DNA from: Paraburkholderia antibiotica
GTDB taxonomy: Bacteria; Pseudomonadota; Gammaproteobacteria; Burkholderiales; Burkholderiaceae
Reading direction: 5' to 3'
DNA: 64,000 nucleotides
Assembly (NCBI RefSeq): GCF_012927125.1
Contig: NZ_JABBFZ010000026.1
Location: 21,311-85,310 of the forward strand
The notes beneath the pieces are model-generated. The model saw nothing but the letters and a program-made list of their open reading frames with translations, did no database searches and had not been told where the DNA came from. Shown here piece by piece: positions 34,899-44,392 of the stretch. Every line of letters starts with the position of its first letter. Positions within the stretch are counted from its first letter, which is position 1. The position numbers and the translations under genes are program-made.

Positions 34899-36425
34899 CT
34901 AACCCACCGCGCTTTCCACCCGCGCGCGCCCCGCCGCCGGCGCCACCGTGCACTCGGCGGCGCTCTTGCGCGTCGGCTGCCATGCGGCTCGATCGCCGAG
35001 CGCATACGCGACGCAGCGCCTCGCCAGCACGTCGGTCGGGTCGACGAGCCGCACCACGCGGCCGCCCGGACACGCAATCGCCGCCTCGCGCAACAGCAGC
35101 GGCAACTCGGTGCAGGCAAGCACGATCACCTGCACGCCTTGCGCGACCAGATCGTCGAGCGCCGCCGCGAGGTCGTCGCAGCATTCGCCCGACGTGTACC
35201 CGGCCTTCGCGCCGTGCGGCCCGTAGATCGCGTTCATCAGACGCGCCTGCGCGGCCGCCGATGGCGCGATCTGCACGAAGCCGCGCACGTCGAACGCCTG
35301 TTCGTAGACGCGGCTCGCGAGCGTGCCGCTCGTCGCCAGCACGCCGACTTCGCGCAGATCCGGAAAGCTGTCGCGCAGATAATCGGCAGTACAACTCAGC
35401 ATATTGACGATCGGCACGCGCAGCGCCGCCTCGATGCGCTCGACGAACGCATGCGCGGTATTGCACGGCAGCGCGATCAGGTTAGCGCCACGCTCCTCGA
35501 GCGCCTTGCAGGCGGCGTACAGCGCGAGCGTCGGGTCGTCTCCGCTGCCGAGCAATGCGGCGGTGCGGTCGGGAATCTGCGGGTTCTGCTCGACGAGCAC
35601 CTTGAGATGGTCCTGATCGCGCGCGGCCGGCGTGTTGCGCACCAGCTTGCCGAGAAAATCGACGCCCGCGGCCGGCCCGATGCCACCGACCACACCGAGC
35701 CGGAACGACGGCGCCGGCCGCGTGTACTGCGCGGCCGCGACGTAGCGCGCATACACCTGGTTCGTGTCGACGAACGGCACCTCGACGCGCCCGAGCGCGC
35801 GCAGCACCAGACCGATTTCCGCGAGCCCCGGCACGATCACGTCGACGCCTTGCGCAATCAGATCCGCGCAGGCCGCGCGCAGCAACTCGACCGGCCGGCC
35901 ATACAGACGGCCGCTGCGGATGCCGTCGTCGCCATACACGGCGCTCGTCACGCAATCGACGCCAGTGGTATCGCGCGGATAGCAGACCTCGAACGCGCCG
36001 GCCTCGAAATAACGCTCGAACAGGCCGTTCTCGCGAATCGCCGCCGACGTCAGCACGCCAATGCGCCGCGCCGACGGATAGCTGCGCCGCACGTGCGCGG
36101 AGAGCGCCGTCATGATATTGGCGACCGGCACCGTGAGGTTGGCCGCGAGTTCGTCGATGAAGGTATGGCTCAGGAAGCACGGCAGCACGATCGCGTCGAC
36201 ACCGCGTTTCTCGAAGCCGCGCATCGTGTCGAATACGTGGATCTTGAACTGGGCGTCGACGACATCGGGCGCAGCCGCGCCCTGCCACGTGCGCGGCTCG
36301 AGCAGCAGATCGAAGGGGCGCTCGGCGCCGGGCCGGCGCGACGCCGCGCTCATCCGGCTGAGGATGTCGGCGCTGGCGAACTGCGCCGCGCCGGTCGCCA
36401 CACCCAGCGAACGAAAGCGATTCAT
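34899..36425 (-). CDS. Tandem-domain aspartate/glutamate racemase-like protein
   Basis: A 508-residue fusion of two Asp/Glu racemase (YgeA-like) domains. The second domain (about 242-480) is intact, with GVVGGIGPAAGVDFLGKLV, the first catalytic Cys321 in LPCNTAHAF and the second Cys438 in LACTELPLLL. The first domain (about 1-238) keeps Cys83 in LPCFLSHTF, but where the second Cys should be it reads VPGLAEIGLVL. It therefore probably cannot racemise by the two-base mechanism and may be regulatory or act on a different substrate. The start at 36425 has GGAG upstream. Not obviously in an operon: it is separated by a terminator from the MHS transporter gene upstream. Confidence 0.85.
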   Translation of the reverse strand: MNRFRSLGVATGAAQFASADILSRMSAASRRPGAERPFDLLLEPRTWQGAAAPDVVDAQFKIHVFDTMRGFEKRGVDAIVLPCFLSHTFIDELAANLTVPVANIMTALSAHVRRSYPSARRIGVLTSAAIRENGLFERYFEAGAFEVCYPRDTTGVDCVTSAVYGDDGIRSGRLYGRPVELLRAACADLIAQGVDVIVPGLAEIGLVLRALGRVEVPFVDTNQVYARYVAAAQYTRPAPSFRLGVVGGIGPAAGVDFLGKLVRNTPAARDQDHLKVLVEQNPQIPDRTAALLGSGDDPTLALYAACKALEERGANLIALPCNTAHAFVERIEAALRVPIVNMLSCTADYLRDSFPDLREVGVLATSGTLASRVYEQAFDVRGFVQIAPSAAAQARLMNAIYGPHGAKAGYTSGECCDDLAAALDDLVAQGVQVIVLACTELPLLLREAAIACPGGRVVRLVDPTDVLARRCVAYALGDRAAWQPTRKSAAECTVAPAAGRARVESAVG

Positions 36426-36745
36426 GGTCAATTCTCCCCGTCGTTTTGTCGGGCCACCCCTGATTAACGGATGGCTTTCCGCGCGCTTGAGGATGACATT
36501 ATGTGGCGCCAGTATGTCGTGGGGTTAACCACGAAAATAGCCTGCATCAAGGCGATTTGAAGAGAAATCGGGGACGTGGATCGCGCGTGTCGGGCGCAGA
36601 GCGGCAGGGGCATTGCTTGAGCGGGCGATGCGTGGCGTTCTGCTTACCGGCTCTGCGGCAACTCGGCGGCGTAGCCCCAAAAGCCTGCCGGCACCGGCGA
36701 CACGTAAGCCGCATCGCGCCCCAGGAACAGGCGCCCCCAAAAGCA

Positions 36746-36782
36746 AAAGCGGCGCGGACAGCCCACGCCGCCCCGCCGCTTT
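36746..36782 (-). terminator. Terminator downstream of the MHS transporter gene
   Basis: On the minus strand a stem AAAGCGGCG (36774-36782) pairs with CGCCGCTTT (36746-36754) around a GC-rich 19-base interior, and is followed by TGCTTTTGG. It lies about 110 bases after the transporter stop. Confidence 0.6.
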
Positions 36783-36893
36783 CACAACCATCGGCAAGCT
36801 GCCGCTCGCAGCCGCCCGGCGCGATTCACCGAATCCCGCCGGGCCGCCCACGTGGTGGCCGTCCATCGCGACCAGCCCCCAACGCGACCAGCC

Positions 36894-38207
36894 TCAAGCC
36901 GCCTCGGCCACGCCCGGCGCGAGATCGCGCTTGCGTCGCTCGAGCGTGCCGATGCACACCAGCGACACCCCCGCGAGGCACGTATAAAACACCGCGAGCG
37001 GCCACCACGCGCCCGGATACCGATGCGCGAGCAACGCGCCGATCAGCGGCGTCAAACCGCCGGCCAGCGCCGCGCACACCTGGTACGACAGCGAAATCGC
37101 CGAATACCGCACGCGCACCGGAAAGGCGGTCGACATGAAGCCCGCCATCACCGCATACGAGCTCGACATGCACATCACCGCGAGCGCGATGCCGATCACG
37201 ATCGCCACCGGCCGCCCGGTCGACACCAGAGCGAACATCGGATACGGCGACAGCATCGCGAGCGCGGCCGCGCCCTTCAGGAAGCGTCCGGTGCCAATGC
37301 GCTGCGCGAACCAGCCCGAGCCGAGCTGCGTGAACAGCTGGATGAACGCGACGACGAACAGGCAATCGAGAATCAGCGAACGGTCGAGGCCAAGCGTCTG
37401 CGTCGTGTAATTGAGCATGAAGGTGTTGACGAACCACGCGCCGGCCACGCCGATCACGTTCGCGCCGAGACACAGCAGCACGGTGCGCCACGCGTCGCGC
37501 ACCACTTCGGCGATCGGCAGCGTCGCGACGCGACGCTGTTCCTTCACCGCCGCGAATTCCGGCGACTCGCTGACGCCCGCGCGGATCGCGAGACCGACCA
37601 GCAGCAGCACCGCGCTGGCGAGAAACGGCAGGCGCCAGCCCCAGTCGAGAAACGCGTCCTTGTCCATCGACGCGACCGCGCGAAACGCGAGCAGCGACAG
37701 GATCAGACCCGCCGGGCTGCCAAGCTGCGCGAACGACGCGAAGAACGTGCGCTTGTTGCTCGGCGCGTGCTCGCTCGCCATCAGCACCGCGCCGCCCCAC
37801 TCGCCGCCGATCGCGATGCCCTGCGCGACGCGCAGCAGCACCAGCAGCACCGGCGCCATCACGCCGGCACTCGCATAGGTCGGCAGAAAACCGATGCCGA
37901 CCGTGCCGACGCCCATGATCACGAGCGTCGCGACCAGCGCCTTCTTGCGGCCGATGCGATCGCCAAGGTGGCCGAACACGAGACCGCCGAACGGCCGCGC
38001 GAAGAAGCCGACCGCGAAGGTGCCGAACGACGCGAGCGTCGCGAAGAACGGATCGCTACCGGGGAAGAACAGCTTGCCGAAAATCAGCGCGGACGCGGTG
38101 GCGTAGATATAAAAGTCGTACCACTCGATGGTGGTGCCGACAAACGCGGCGGCCGCCGCGCGCGTAGGTTGCCGGGTGACGGCGGGTTCGTCTGGCTCGC
38201 GATGCAT
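36894..38207 (-). CDS. MHS-family organic-acid:proton symporter (MFS)
   Basis: Inner-membrane symporter of 437 residues, ShiA-like. Signatures are GTTIEWYDFYIYATASALIFG in helix 1, FARPFGGLVFGHLGDRIGRKK in loop 2-3, RVAQGIAIGGEWGGAVLMASE in helix 4 and RYSAISLSYQVCAALAGG in helix 10. The ATG at 38207 has AGGAG nine bases upstream; a 31-residue upstream extension lacks support. It lies 100 bases downstream of the CoA-transferase gene in the same orientation and probably imports the acid that the operon activates to a CoA ester. The substrate is unknown. Confidence 0.9.
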   Translation of the reverse strand: MHREPDEPAVTRQPTRAAAAAFVGTTIEWYDFYIYATASALIFGKLFFPGSDPFFATLASFGTFAVGFFARPFGGLVFGHLGDRIGRKKALVATLVIMGVGTVGIGFLPTYASAGVMAPVLLVLLRVAQGIAIGGEWGGAVLMASEHAPSNKRTFFASFAQLGSPAGLILSLLAFRAVASMDKDAFLDWGWRLPFLASAVLLLVGLAIRAGVSESPEFAAVKEQRRVATLPIAEVVRDAWRTVLLCLGANVIGVAGAWFVNTFMLNYTTQTLGLDRSLILDCLFVVAFIQLFTQLGSGWFAQRIGTGRFLKGAAALAMLSPYPMFALVSTGRPVAIVIGIALAVMCMSSSYAVMAGFMSTAFPVRVRYSAISLSYQVCAALAGGLTPLIGALLAHRYPGAWWPLAVFYTCLAGVSLVCIGTLERRKRDLAPGVAEAA

Positions 38208-38307
38208 GACTTGTCTCCTGGGTACTGCTTTATGGGGTGCTACGTGAGGTGGCGCAGCCTCTGTGTGCCGTCGCCTGAAAAATGGCCGCGGGTGCAGCAA
38301 TGCAGCG

Positions 38308-39612
38308 TCAGGTCTTGAGCGCCTCCGCTTCAGCCGTGGTTTCCGGCGCGGCCTCCACCATTGCTTCGGGCTGCGAAGCAGCGGACTTCAGCACGCCGGC
38401 TTCGAACAGACGCTGCTGCGTCGACGCATCGATACCGAGCGCGTCGAGCACCTCGCGCGTGTCGGCGCCGAGCGTCGGTGGTGCGCTGCGATAGGTGGCC
38501 GGCGTGCGCGACAGCTTGATCGGCGACGCGGTGCCGCGATACTCGCCCATCTCGATCACCATGCGGCGATGCAGCGTATGCGGATGACGCGCGACCACGT
38601 CGACGGTCTGCACCGGGCCGCACGGCACGCCGAGCCGGATCAGCTGCTGCGCGAGCGGCTCGCAGTCGTGTTGCGCGAGCAGGCGTTCGAGCTCGGCCTT
38701 CAGCGGCTCGCGATGCCCGCAGCGGCTGCGGTTGTCGGCGAAACGCGGATCCTCGGCGAGTGCCGGCGCCCCCAGATGCCCGCACAGCTTCGCGAACTGC
38801 CGGTCGTTGCCGACCGCCAGAAAGATCGGCGAGGTCGCGGTGCGATAGCTGTCGTACGGCGTGATGTTCGGATGCGCGTTACCGGTGCGTTGCGGCGTGC
38901 GGCCCGAGCCGAAGTAATTCGGCAGATGCGGATGCAGCAGCGACACGCCGCAGTCGTACAGCGAGATGTCGATCGACTGGCCGCGGCCGCTCTTCGTGCG
39001 CTCGGCCAGCGCGAGCAGGATGCCGGCAAGCGCGTTCAAACCGGTGACCATATCGACGACCGGCAAGCCGACGCGCGTCGCCGGCCCGTCGTGCTCGCCA
39101 TTCACGCTCATCAGGCCGGTCATCGCCTGGATCGCCGCGTCGTAACCGGGCAGGCCGCCGAGCGGACCGTCCGGACCGAAGCCCGACACCGCGCAATGGA
39201 TCAGCTTCGGAAAGCGCTCGCGCAACACGTCGTCGTAATCCATGCCCCAGCGCTTCAGCGTGCCGGGCTTGAAGTTTTCGACCAGCACGTCGGCGTCTTC
39301 GAGCAGCTTCCACAGAATCTCGCGGCCCTCGTCGCACGACAGATCGACCGCGATGCCCTGTTTGTTGCGATTCACGCCGGCGAAATACCACGCGGTGTCG
39401 CCGTAGAACGGCGGGCCCCAGCCGCGGGTTTCGTCGCCGTCGGGCGGTTCGAGCTTGATCACCTGCGCGCCGTGATCGGCGAGCGCCTGCGTGCAGTACG
39501 GACCGCCGAGCACGCGGCTCAGATCGACCACCTTGACGCCTTGCAGCGCGCCGTGACAGCCGTCGCTGCGAGCTTGACCTTGATGCTGCTCTTGCTGGAT
39601 GGCGGCGCTCAT
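38308..39612 (-). CDS. CaiB/BaiF family III CoA-transferase
   Basis: Cytosolic enzyme of 434 residues transferring CoA between a CoA ester and a carboxylic acid. Family features are GVKVVDLSRVLGGPYCTQALADHG, IKLEPPDGDETRGWGPPF, NRNKQGIAVDLS, VLVENFKPGTLKRWGMDYD and GLPVVDMVTG, with the likely catalytic Asp in VVD. A second domain follows from about 260. The ATG overlaps the TGA of the acyl-CoA dehydrogenase gene upstream (ATGA), so the two are coupled. Probably activates the acid brought in by the downstream MHS transporter. The acid is not identifiable from sequence. Confidence 0.92.
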   Translation of the reverse strand: MSAAIQQEQHQGQARSDGCHGALQGVKVVDLSRVLGGPYCTQALADHGAQVIKLEPPDGDETRGWGPPFYGDTAWYFAGVNRNKQGIAVDLSCDEGREILWKLLEDADVLVENFKPGTLKRWGMDYDDVLRERFPKLIHCAVSGFGPDGPLGGLPGYDAAIQAMTGLMSVNGEHDGPATRVGLPVVDMVTGLNALAGILLALAERTKSGRGQSIDISLYDCGVSLLHPHLPNYFGSGRTPQRTGNAHPNITPYDSYRTATSPIFLAVGNDRQFAKLCGHLGAPALAEDPRFADNRSRCGHREPLKAELERLLAQHDCEPLAQQLIRLGVPCGPVQTVDVVARHPHTLHRRMVIEMGEYRGTASPIKLSRTPATYRSAPPTLGADTREVLDALGIDASTQQRLFEAGVLKSAASQPEAMVEAAPETTAEAEALKT

Positions 39613-41375
39613 TGCGCGCCTCCGGCCGGCAGCACTCGCAGCGCCTGCTCCAGCGTGACCGGACGATCGTTGACGAGCGCGTCGATCACGTCGATTTCGT
39701 CTTCCGCGCCGCGCAGATCGAGCGGATCGGACGGCAGCAGCTTGTGCCGCACCACCAGATGCGCGAGCGCGAGACGGCGATAGTCGGGGCCGAGGCGCGC
39801 GCCTTCGCAAGCCATCAGCACGGCGGTGGTCGCGTGGTAAAGCCCGGAGCCCGCCTGACGCACCCATTCGTCGCGGCCCGCGTCGGCGACGCCGGCGAGC
39901 GCGTCGCACGCGCGTGTCAGCGCCCAGCGCAGTATCGCAAGACTTTCGGCCGGCAAGCCGGACGTGCCGAGCAGGTCGTGCAGATAGCCGCGCAGCGGTT
40001 CGAGCGCGCCATCACGCTTCGCGGCCCGCGCGATATCCAGCGCGACGATATTGCTGGTGCCTTCCCAGATCGAGCCGAGATGCGCGTCGCGCACGAGCCG
40101 CGCGTCGCTCCATTCTTCGATATAGCCGGTGCCGCCGCGCACTTCCATCGCATCGCCGGTCACGCGGCGCGCGTCGCGGCATGCGCGGAATTTGATCAGC
40201 GGCGTGAGGATGCGCACGCACTTTGCCGCGTGACGATCGCCCGTGTCGGCCTGCTGCAGCAACAGCGCGATGCGCATGAACATCGAGCGCGCCTGTTCGG
40301 CCGGCAGCATCATCTTGACGAGCTGGCGCTGCATCAGCGGCATCGTGATCAGCTTGCGGCCGAACGCTTCGCGATTGCGCGCGATGTGCAGCGCCTCGGT
40401 CAGCGAGCGGCGCATCAGGCCCGCCGCGCGCACGCCGTTCGACAGCCGCGACATGTTGATCATGTCGGCCATCTGGTGAAAGCCGCGCCCCACCTCGCCG
40501 ATCAGATAGGCGACCGCGCCTTCGAGCACGATCTCGCCGCTCGCCATCGAGCGACTGCCGAGCTTGTCCTTCAGACGAATGATCCGGTAGCTGTTGCGCG
40601 TGCCGTCCGGCAGCGTCTTCGGCAGCAGGAACAGACCCAGGCCGTGGATGCCGTCCGGCGCGCCGTCGGGACGCGCGAGCACCATCGCGAGATCGGCGTC
40701 GGCGTTCGAGCAGAACCATTTGTCGCCGTACAGACGCCATTGCTGTTCGCCCTGCGCGTCGGTGTCGAGCGCGGCGCGCGTCGCGATGCGCGCGACGTCG
40801 GAGCCCGCCGCCTGCTCGGTCATGAACATCGCGCCCTGATACAGCGTGTCGAAATCGCGCGATGCGAGCATTGGCAGGAAACGCGCGACCAGTTCCGGCG
40901 CGCCGAATTTACGCAACGTGCGCGTCAGCGAGTCGGTCATGCTGACCGGGCAGCACAGACCGAATTCGGCCTGCACGAACAGGAACGTCAGCGCGTATTT
41001 GACGAGCGGCGGCGGCGTCGTTTTGCCGTCGCGCGTGGCGTGGCTCATCGACGCGAGGCCGAGCTCCGCATAGGCGACGCGTTCGAGCGCGACGTAGTCG
41101 GGATGCTTGTCGATGCTTTGCAGCGCTTCGCCGCGCCGCGTACGGTGGCTGAGCGTCGGCGGGTTTTTGTCGGCGGAAAGCGCCCACAGGTCGAGTTCGT
41201 CGGAGGCGCGCTGGCCGAGCGAGACGAACTGGCTTTCGAGTTCCTGGTAAAGCGTGTCGCCGAGATGGAGCCTCAGGAGGCGCGCGAGTTCGGGATCGCT
41301 GGAAAAGAAGTTGATGCCGCGGCTATCGGGGATGTTAGACGAGCCGTGGACCGGCTGTTCGACGATTTCGCTCAT
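39609..41375 (-). CDS. Acyl-CoA dehydrogenase (AidB-like)
   Basis: FAD-dependent acyl-CoA dehydrogenase of 588 residues, closest in length and order to the AidB/long type. It contains GAMFMTEQAAGSDV (flavin-binding), WRLYGDKWFCSNADADL, LKDKLGSRSMASGEI, GFHQMADMINMSRLSNGVRAAGL, RNREAFGRKL and EVRGGTGYIEEW, where the final Glu is near the usual catalytic base, then HLGSIWEGTSNI. An additional C-terminal helical part follows. The ATG at 41375 has GGAG eight bases upstream. First gene of a three-gene unit with the CoA-transferase and MHS transporter, divergent from a LysR regulator. Confidence 0.92.
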   Translation of the reverse strand: MSEIVEQPVHGSSNIPDSRGINFFSSDPELARLLRLHLGDTLYQELESQFVSLGQRASDELDLWALSADKNPPTLSHRTRRGEALQSIDKHPDYVALERVAYAELGLASMSHATRDGKTTPPPLVKYALTFLFVQAEFGLCCPVSMTDSLTRTLRKFGAPELVARFLPMLASRDFDTLYQGAMFMTEQAAGSDVARIATRAALDTDAQGEQQWRLYGDKWFCSNADADLAMVLARPDGAPDGIHGLGLFLLPKTLPDGTRNSYRIIRLKDKLGSRSMASGEIVLEGAVAYLIGEVGRGFHQMADMINMSRLSNGVRAAGLMRRSLTEALHIARNREAFGRKLITMPLMQRQLVKMMLPAEQARSMFMRIALLLQQADTGDRHAAKCVRILTPLIKFRACRDARRVTGDAMEVRGGTGYIEEWSDARLVRDAHLGSIWEGTSNIVALDIARAAKRDGALEPLRGYLHDLLGTSGLPAESLAILRWALTRACDALAGVADAGRDEWVRQAGSGLYHATTAVLMACEGARLGPDYRRLALAHLVVRHKLLPSDPLDLRGAEDEIDVIDALVNDRPVTLEQALRVLPAGGAQ

Positions 41376-41432
41376 GCTTGTCTCCAGTTCCACCGCACAG
41401 GTGGCGTTGTGGAAGGCAGCATAGAAGCGGCT

Positions 41433-41488
41433 ACGATAATCGTCTAATACAACTTATATCCGGTACGATAGACACAGCTTATCGATAA
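41433..41488. promoter_or_regulatory. Candidate LysR operators between divergent genes
   Basis: Between the acyl-CoA dehydrogenase operon and its divergent LysR gene lie two dyads with similar cores: ACGATAATCGT at 41433-41443 and TTATCGATAA at 41479-41488, about 45 bases centre to centre. Their position fits a LysR recognition and activation site pair. Seen in sequence; function inferred. Confidence 0.5.
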
Positions 41489-41504
41489 CGATCTGGAGAC
41501 GCCG

Positions 41505-42449
41505 ATGGATCTGAAGCAATTGCGCTATTTCGTGGCGGTCGCCGAGGAACTGCATTTCGGCCGCGCGGCGAAGCGGCTGTTCATTTCGCAGCCGGCGCTC
41601 AGTTTCGACATCCGCAAGTTCGAGGAGCAGCTCGGCGTGCAACTGCTCGCACGCACCAACAAATCGGTCGCGCTGACCAACGCGGGTCAGGCGCTGCTCG
41701 GCGAAGCGTACCGGCTGCTGCTGCAGGCGAGCGAGGCCGAGCGCATCACGGTGCGCTCGGCGCATGGCCTCGCCGGCCGGCTGCGGATCGGCTTCGTGAA
41801 CTCGATGCTGTATCGCGGCATGCCGCAGGCGGTCAGCCGTTTCGAGGCCGATCATCCGGGCGTCGAAATCGTGCTGAAGGAGATGAACACCAGCGAGCAG
41901 GTGCACGCGATCCAGCGCATGCAGATCGACATGGGCTACGCGCATTGGGGCAATTTCCCGTCGGACGTGCTTTCGACGACGATGTTTTCCGAGCCCTTCC
42001 TGTGCTGCCTGCCGGTCGATCACCCGCTCGCGCGCAAGCGCAAGGTCGATCTGCGCGCGCTCGCGCAGGAGCCGTTCATCCTGTTTCCGCGCACGGTGTC
42101 GCCGCATTATCACGACCTGATCATCGCGCAGTGCGTGAGCGCCGGTTTCAGTCCGTTGATCCGTCATGAGGCGCGGCTGTGGCAGACCGTCGTCACGATG
42201 GTCGGCTTCGGCATGGGCGTCGCGCTGGTGCCGTACACGCTGCGGCAGATCAGCGATCCGCGCGTGTGCTTCGTGCCGTTGCAGGGCGAGACGCTGTTGT
42301 CGGAAGTGTTGCTGCTGCGGCGGGCCGGCGATACGGAGCCGGTGGCGGATCGGTTTATCGAGTATCTGCGCGACGCGGGCGACGCGGCGCGGCCGGACGC
42401 TCACACGGAGCCGCCGGCGCGGCGGCGGCCCGCCGCGCCGTCCGCCTGA
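41505..42449 (+). CDS. LysR-family regulator of the acyl-CoA dehydrogenase operon
   Basis: LysR-type regulator of 314 residues. The N-terminal HTH is typical (MDLKQLRYFVAVAEELHFGRAAKRLFISQPALS), and the effector domain starts at GRLRIGFVNSML. A Pro/Arg-rich tail of about 25 residues ends the chain (PPARRRPAAPSA), longer than usual. The start at 41505 has GGAGAC eight bases upstream. Divergent from the acyl-CoA dehydrogenase/CoA-transferase/MHS operon with 129 bases between, so it most likely controls it, sensing the acid or its CoA ester. Confidence 0.9.
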   Translation: MDLKQLRYFVAVAEELHFGRAAKRLFISQPALSFDIRKFEEQLGVQLLARTNKSVALTNAGQALLGEAYRLLLQASEAERITVRSAHGLAGRLRIGFVNSMLYRGMPQAVSRFEADHPGVEIVLKEMNTSEQVHAIQRMQIDMGYAHWGNFPSDVLSTTMFSEPFLCCLPVDHPLARKRKVDLRALAQEPFILFPRTVSPHYHDLIIAQCVSAGFSPLIRHEARLWQTVVTMVGFGMGVALVPYTLRQISDPRVCFVPLQGETLLSEVLLLRRAGDTEPVADRFIEYLRDAGDAARPDAHTEPPARRRPAAPSA

Positions 42450-42458
42450 ACGCGCCTC

Positions 42459-43358
42459 TCAACCGACCGCCTCGAAAATCTCCCGCAGCCACTGCGCGAA
42501 CACGCGCACCCGCGACGACAACTGCCGGTTCTGCGGATACAGCACCGACACCGGCATCGGCGGCGGCGGATAGTTCGCGAGAATCACCCGCAGCCGCCCC
42601 GTCGCCAGCTCGCCCTCCACGCGATAACGCGGCACCTGCACGATGCCGAGCCCGGCGATCGCCGCCCCCGCGTACAGATCGGCGCCGCTCACCGACACCG
42701 CCGACGGCAGCACCAGCGCGATATCGCGCCCGTCGACGCGAAATTCGAGCGGCACCGGCTTGCCGGTCGCGCTCGAGATGTAGTTGACCGCCCGATGCGC
42801 GGACAACCCGGCCAACTCCGCCGGCTCGGCCGGCTCGCCGTACGCGGCCAGATAGGCCGGACTCGCGACCGTGACCTGCTGCAACAACGCGACGCGCCGC
42901 CCGACCATCGACGAATCCTGCAGCACGCCCGCGCGCAGCACGCAGTCGATCCCCTCGCGCACCAGATCGACGAGCCGGTCGTCCTCGCCGATCATCAGTT
43001 CGATGCCGGGAAAGCGCTCCAGAAACGCCGGCAGCGCGGGCACCACGAAATGCCGCGCGAGCGTGCCCTGCACGTTCACGCGCAACTGCCCCTTCGGCGC
43101 CAGATTCGAAAACGAGCCCTCGGCCTCCTCCATGTCGGCGATCAGACGCACGCAGCGGCGGTAATAGGCTTCGCCATCGGGCGTGAGTCGCACCGTGCGC
43201 GTGGTACGTTCGAGCAGGCGCGCGCCGAGCCGCTCCTCCATACGCTTCATCAGATTGGTGACGGTCGCGCGCGGAATGCGCAGATCGTCCGAGGCGCGCG
43301 TGAAGCTCTGCCGCTCGGCGATTCGCACGAACACGCGCATTTCCTCGAAACGGTCCAT
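42459..43358 (-). CDS. LysR-family regulator, divergent from the SDR gene
   Basis: LysR-type regulator of 299 residues with N terminus MDRFEEMRVFVRIAERQSFTRAS, helix-turn-helix RIPRATVTNLMKRMEERLGARLLERTTRTVRLT, and binding domain from GQLRVNVQGTLARHFV. It is of the PgrR/DmlR-like subgroup judged by the MDRFEEM opening and the GIDCVLRAG motif. Convergent with the LysR gene at 41505 (ten-base gap) and divergent from the SDR gene at 43478, which is its probable target. Confidence 0.9.
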   Translation of the reverse strand: MDRFEEMRVFVRIAERQSFTRASDDLRIPRATVTNLMKRMEERLGARLLERTTRTVRLTPDGEAYYRRCVRLIADMEEAEGSFSNLAPKGQLRVNVQGTLARHFVVPALPAFLERFPGIELMIGEDDRLVDLVREGIDCVLRAGVLQDSSMVGRRVALLQQVTVASPAYLAAYGEPAEPAELAGLSAHRAVNYISSATGKPVPLEFRVDGRDIALVLPSAVSVSGADLYAGAAIAGLGIVQVPRYRVEGELATGRLRVILANYPPPPMPVSVLYPQNRQLSSRVRVFAQWLREIFEAVG

Positions 43359-43477
43359 GGCGATGGATTATTAAAACAAATGGAATGATGATGGCCAGTC
43401 TAACCCGATTATCTCGGAGCCGAAAGCGTCCATGATTCAGCTCACCCACTCATCCCCTTCTTCGAGGAAAACGAATC

Positions 43478-44221
43478 ATGAACACGAACCAACAATCGAA
43501 AGTCGCCATCGTCACCGGCGCATCACGCGGCATCGGCACGGCCATCGCGCAGCGGCTCGCGAAGGACGGCTTCGCGGTCGCGATCAACTATGCGTCGAGC
43601 GCGGGCGAAGCCGATGCGCTCGTCGCCGCGATCCGCGAAGCCGGCGGCCGGGCGGTCGCGATCAAGGCAGACGTGTCGAAGCCCGACGACGTGCGCCGCC
43701 TGTTCGACATCACCGAACGGGAACTCGGCAAAGTGGACGTGCTGGTCAACAACGCCGGCGTGATGAAGCCGACGCCGATCGCCGACACGCCCGACGCGCT
43801 CTACGACCAGACCTTCGACATCAACGTGCGCGGCACCTTCAACACGCTGCGCGAGGCGGCTGCGCGGATCAACGACGGCGCGCGCATCGTTAATTTTTCG
43901 ACTTCGGTGCTCGCGCTGAACCTGCCGGGCTATGGCATCTACACGGCGACCAAGGCGGCCGTCGAAGCATTCACGCGGGTGTTCGCGAAAGAACTGCGCG
44001 GCCGCAACATCACGGTCAACGCGGTGGCGCCGGGACCGATCGCGACCGCGCTGTTCCTCGACGGCAAGACCGACGAGCAGATCGAGACCTTCGCGAAGAT
44101 GCCACCGCTGCAACGGCTCGGCGAACCGGACGACGTAGCGGGCGTGGTCGCGTTTCTGGTCGGCCCGGATGCGGGCTGGGTGAACGGGCAGGTGTTGCGG
44201 GCGAATGGCGGGTTGGCTTGA
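43478..44221 (+). CDS. Short-chain dehydrogenase/reductase (SDR)
   Basis: Classical SDR of 247 residues: NADP-binding TGASRGIGTAIA at the N terminus, DVLVNNAGV, the catalytic Ser (VNFSTSV) and the YTATKAAVEAF Tyr-Lys pair, then VNAVAPGPIATALF and the C-terminal GWVNGQVLRANGG. Arg/Lys-rich positions suggest NADPH preference. The start lies in TCATGAACACGAAC with GAGGAAAACG upstream. Divergent from a PgrR-like LysR, an arrangement common for stress-induced SDR genes. The substrate is unknown. Confidence 0.92.
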   Translation: MNTNQQSKVAIVTGASRGIGTAIAQRLAKDGFAVAINYASSAGEADALVAAIREAGGRAVAIKADVSKPDDVRRLFDITERELGKVDVLVNNAGVMKPTPIADTPDALYDQTFDINVRGTFNTLREAAARINDGARIVNFSTSVLALNLPGYGIYTATKAAVEAFTRVFAKELRGRNITVNAVAPGPIATALFLDGKTDEQIETFAKMPPLQRLGEPDDVAGVVAFLVGPDAGWVNGQVLRANGGLA

Positions 44222-44392
44222 GGCCTCGGGGTACGGTCGTACTTCCCTACTGCGCCTGGAGCGTGAGGTCCCCGACGACAGCGGCGCTGCCGTCGGAGAC
44301 TATCGGGGACCGTTGCCGCTGTCAGCCTCAGCGGCCGATGCGGCGACGCCCCATCGATCGGATTGATCCGTTCGACAAAACGTTAATGACGG

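Noticed and set aside
44260..44310. Hairpin after the SDR gene as terminator
   Set aside because: The stem has a mismatch and no T-run follows on either strand.
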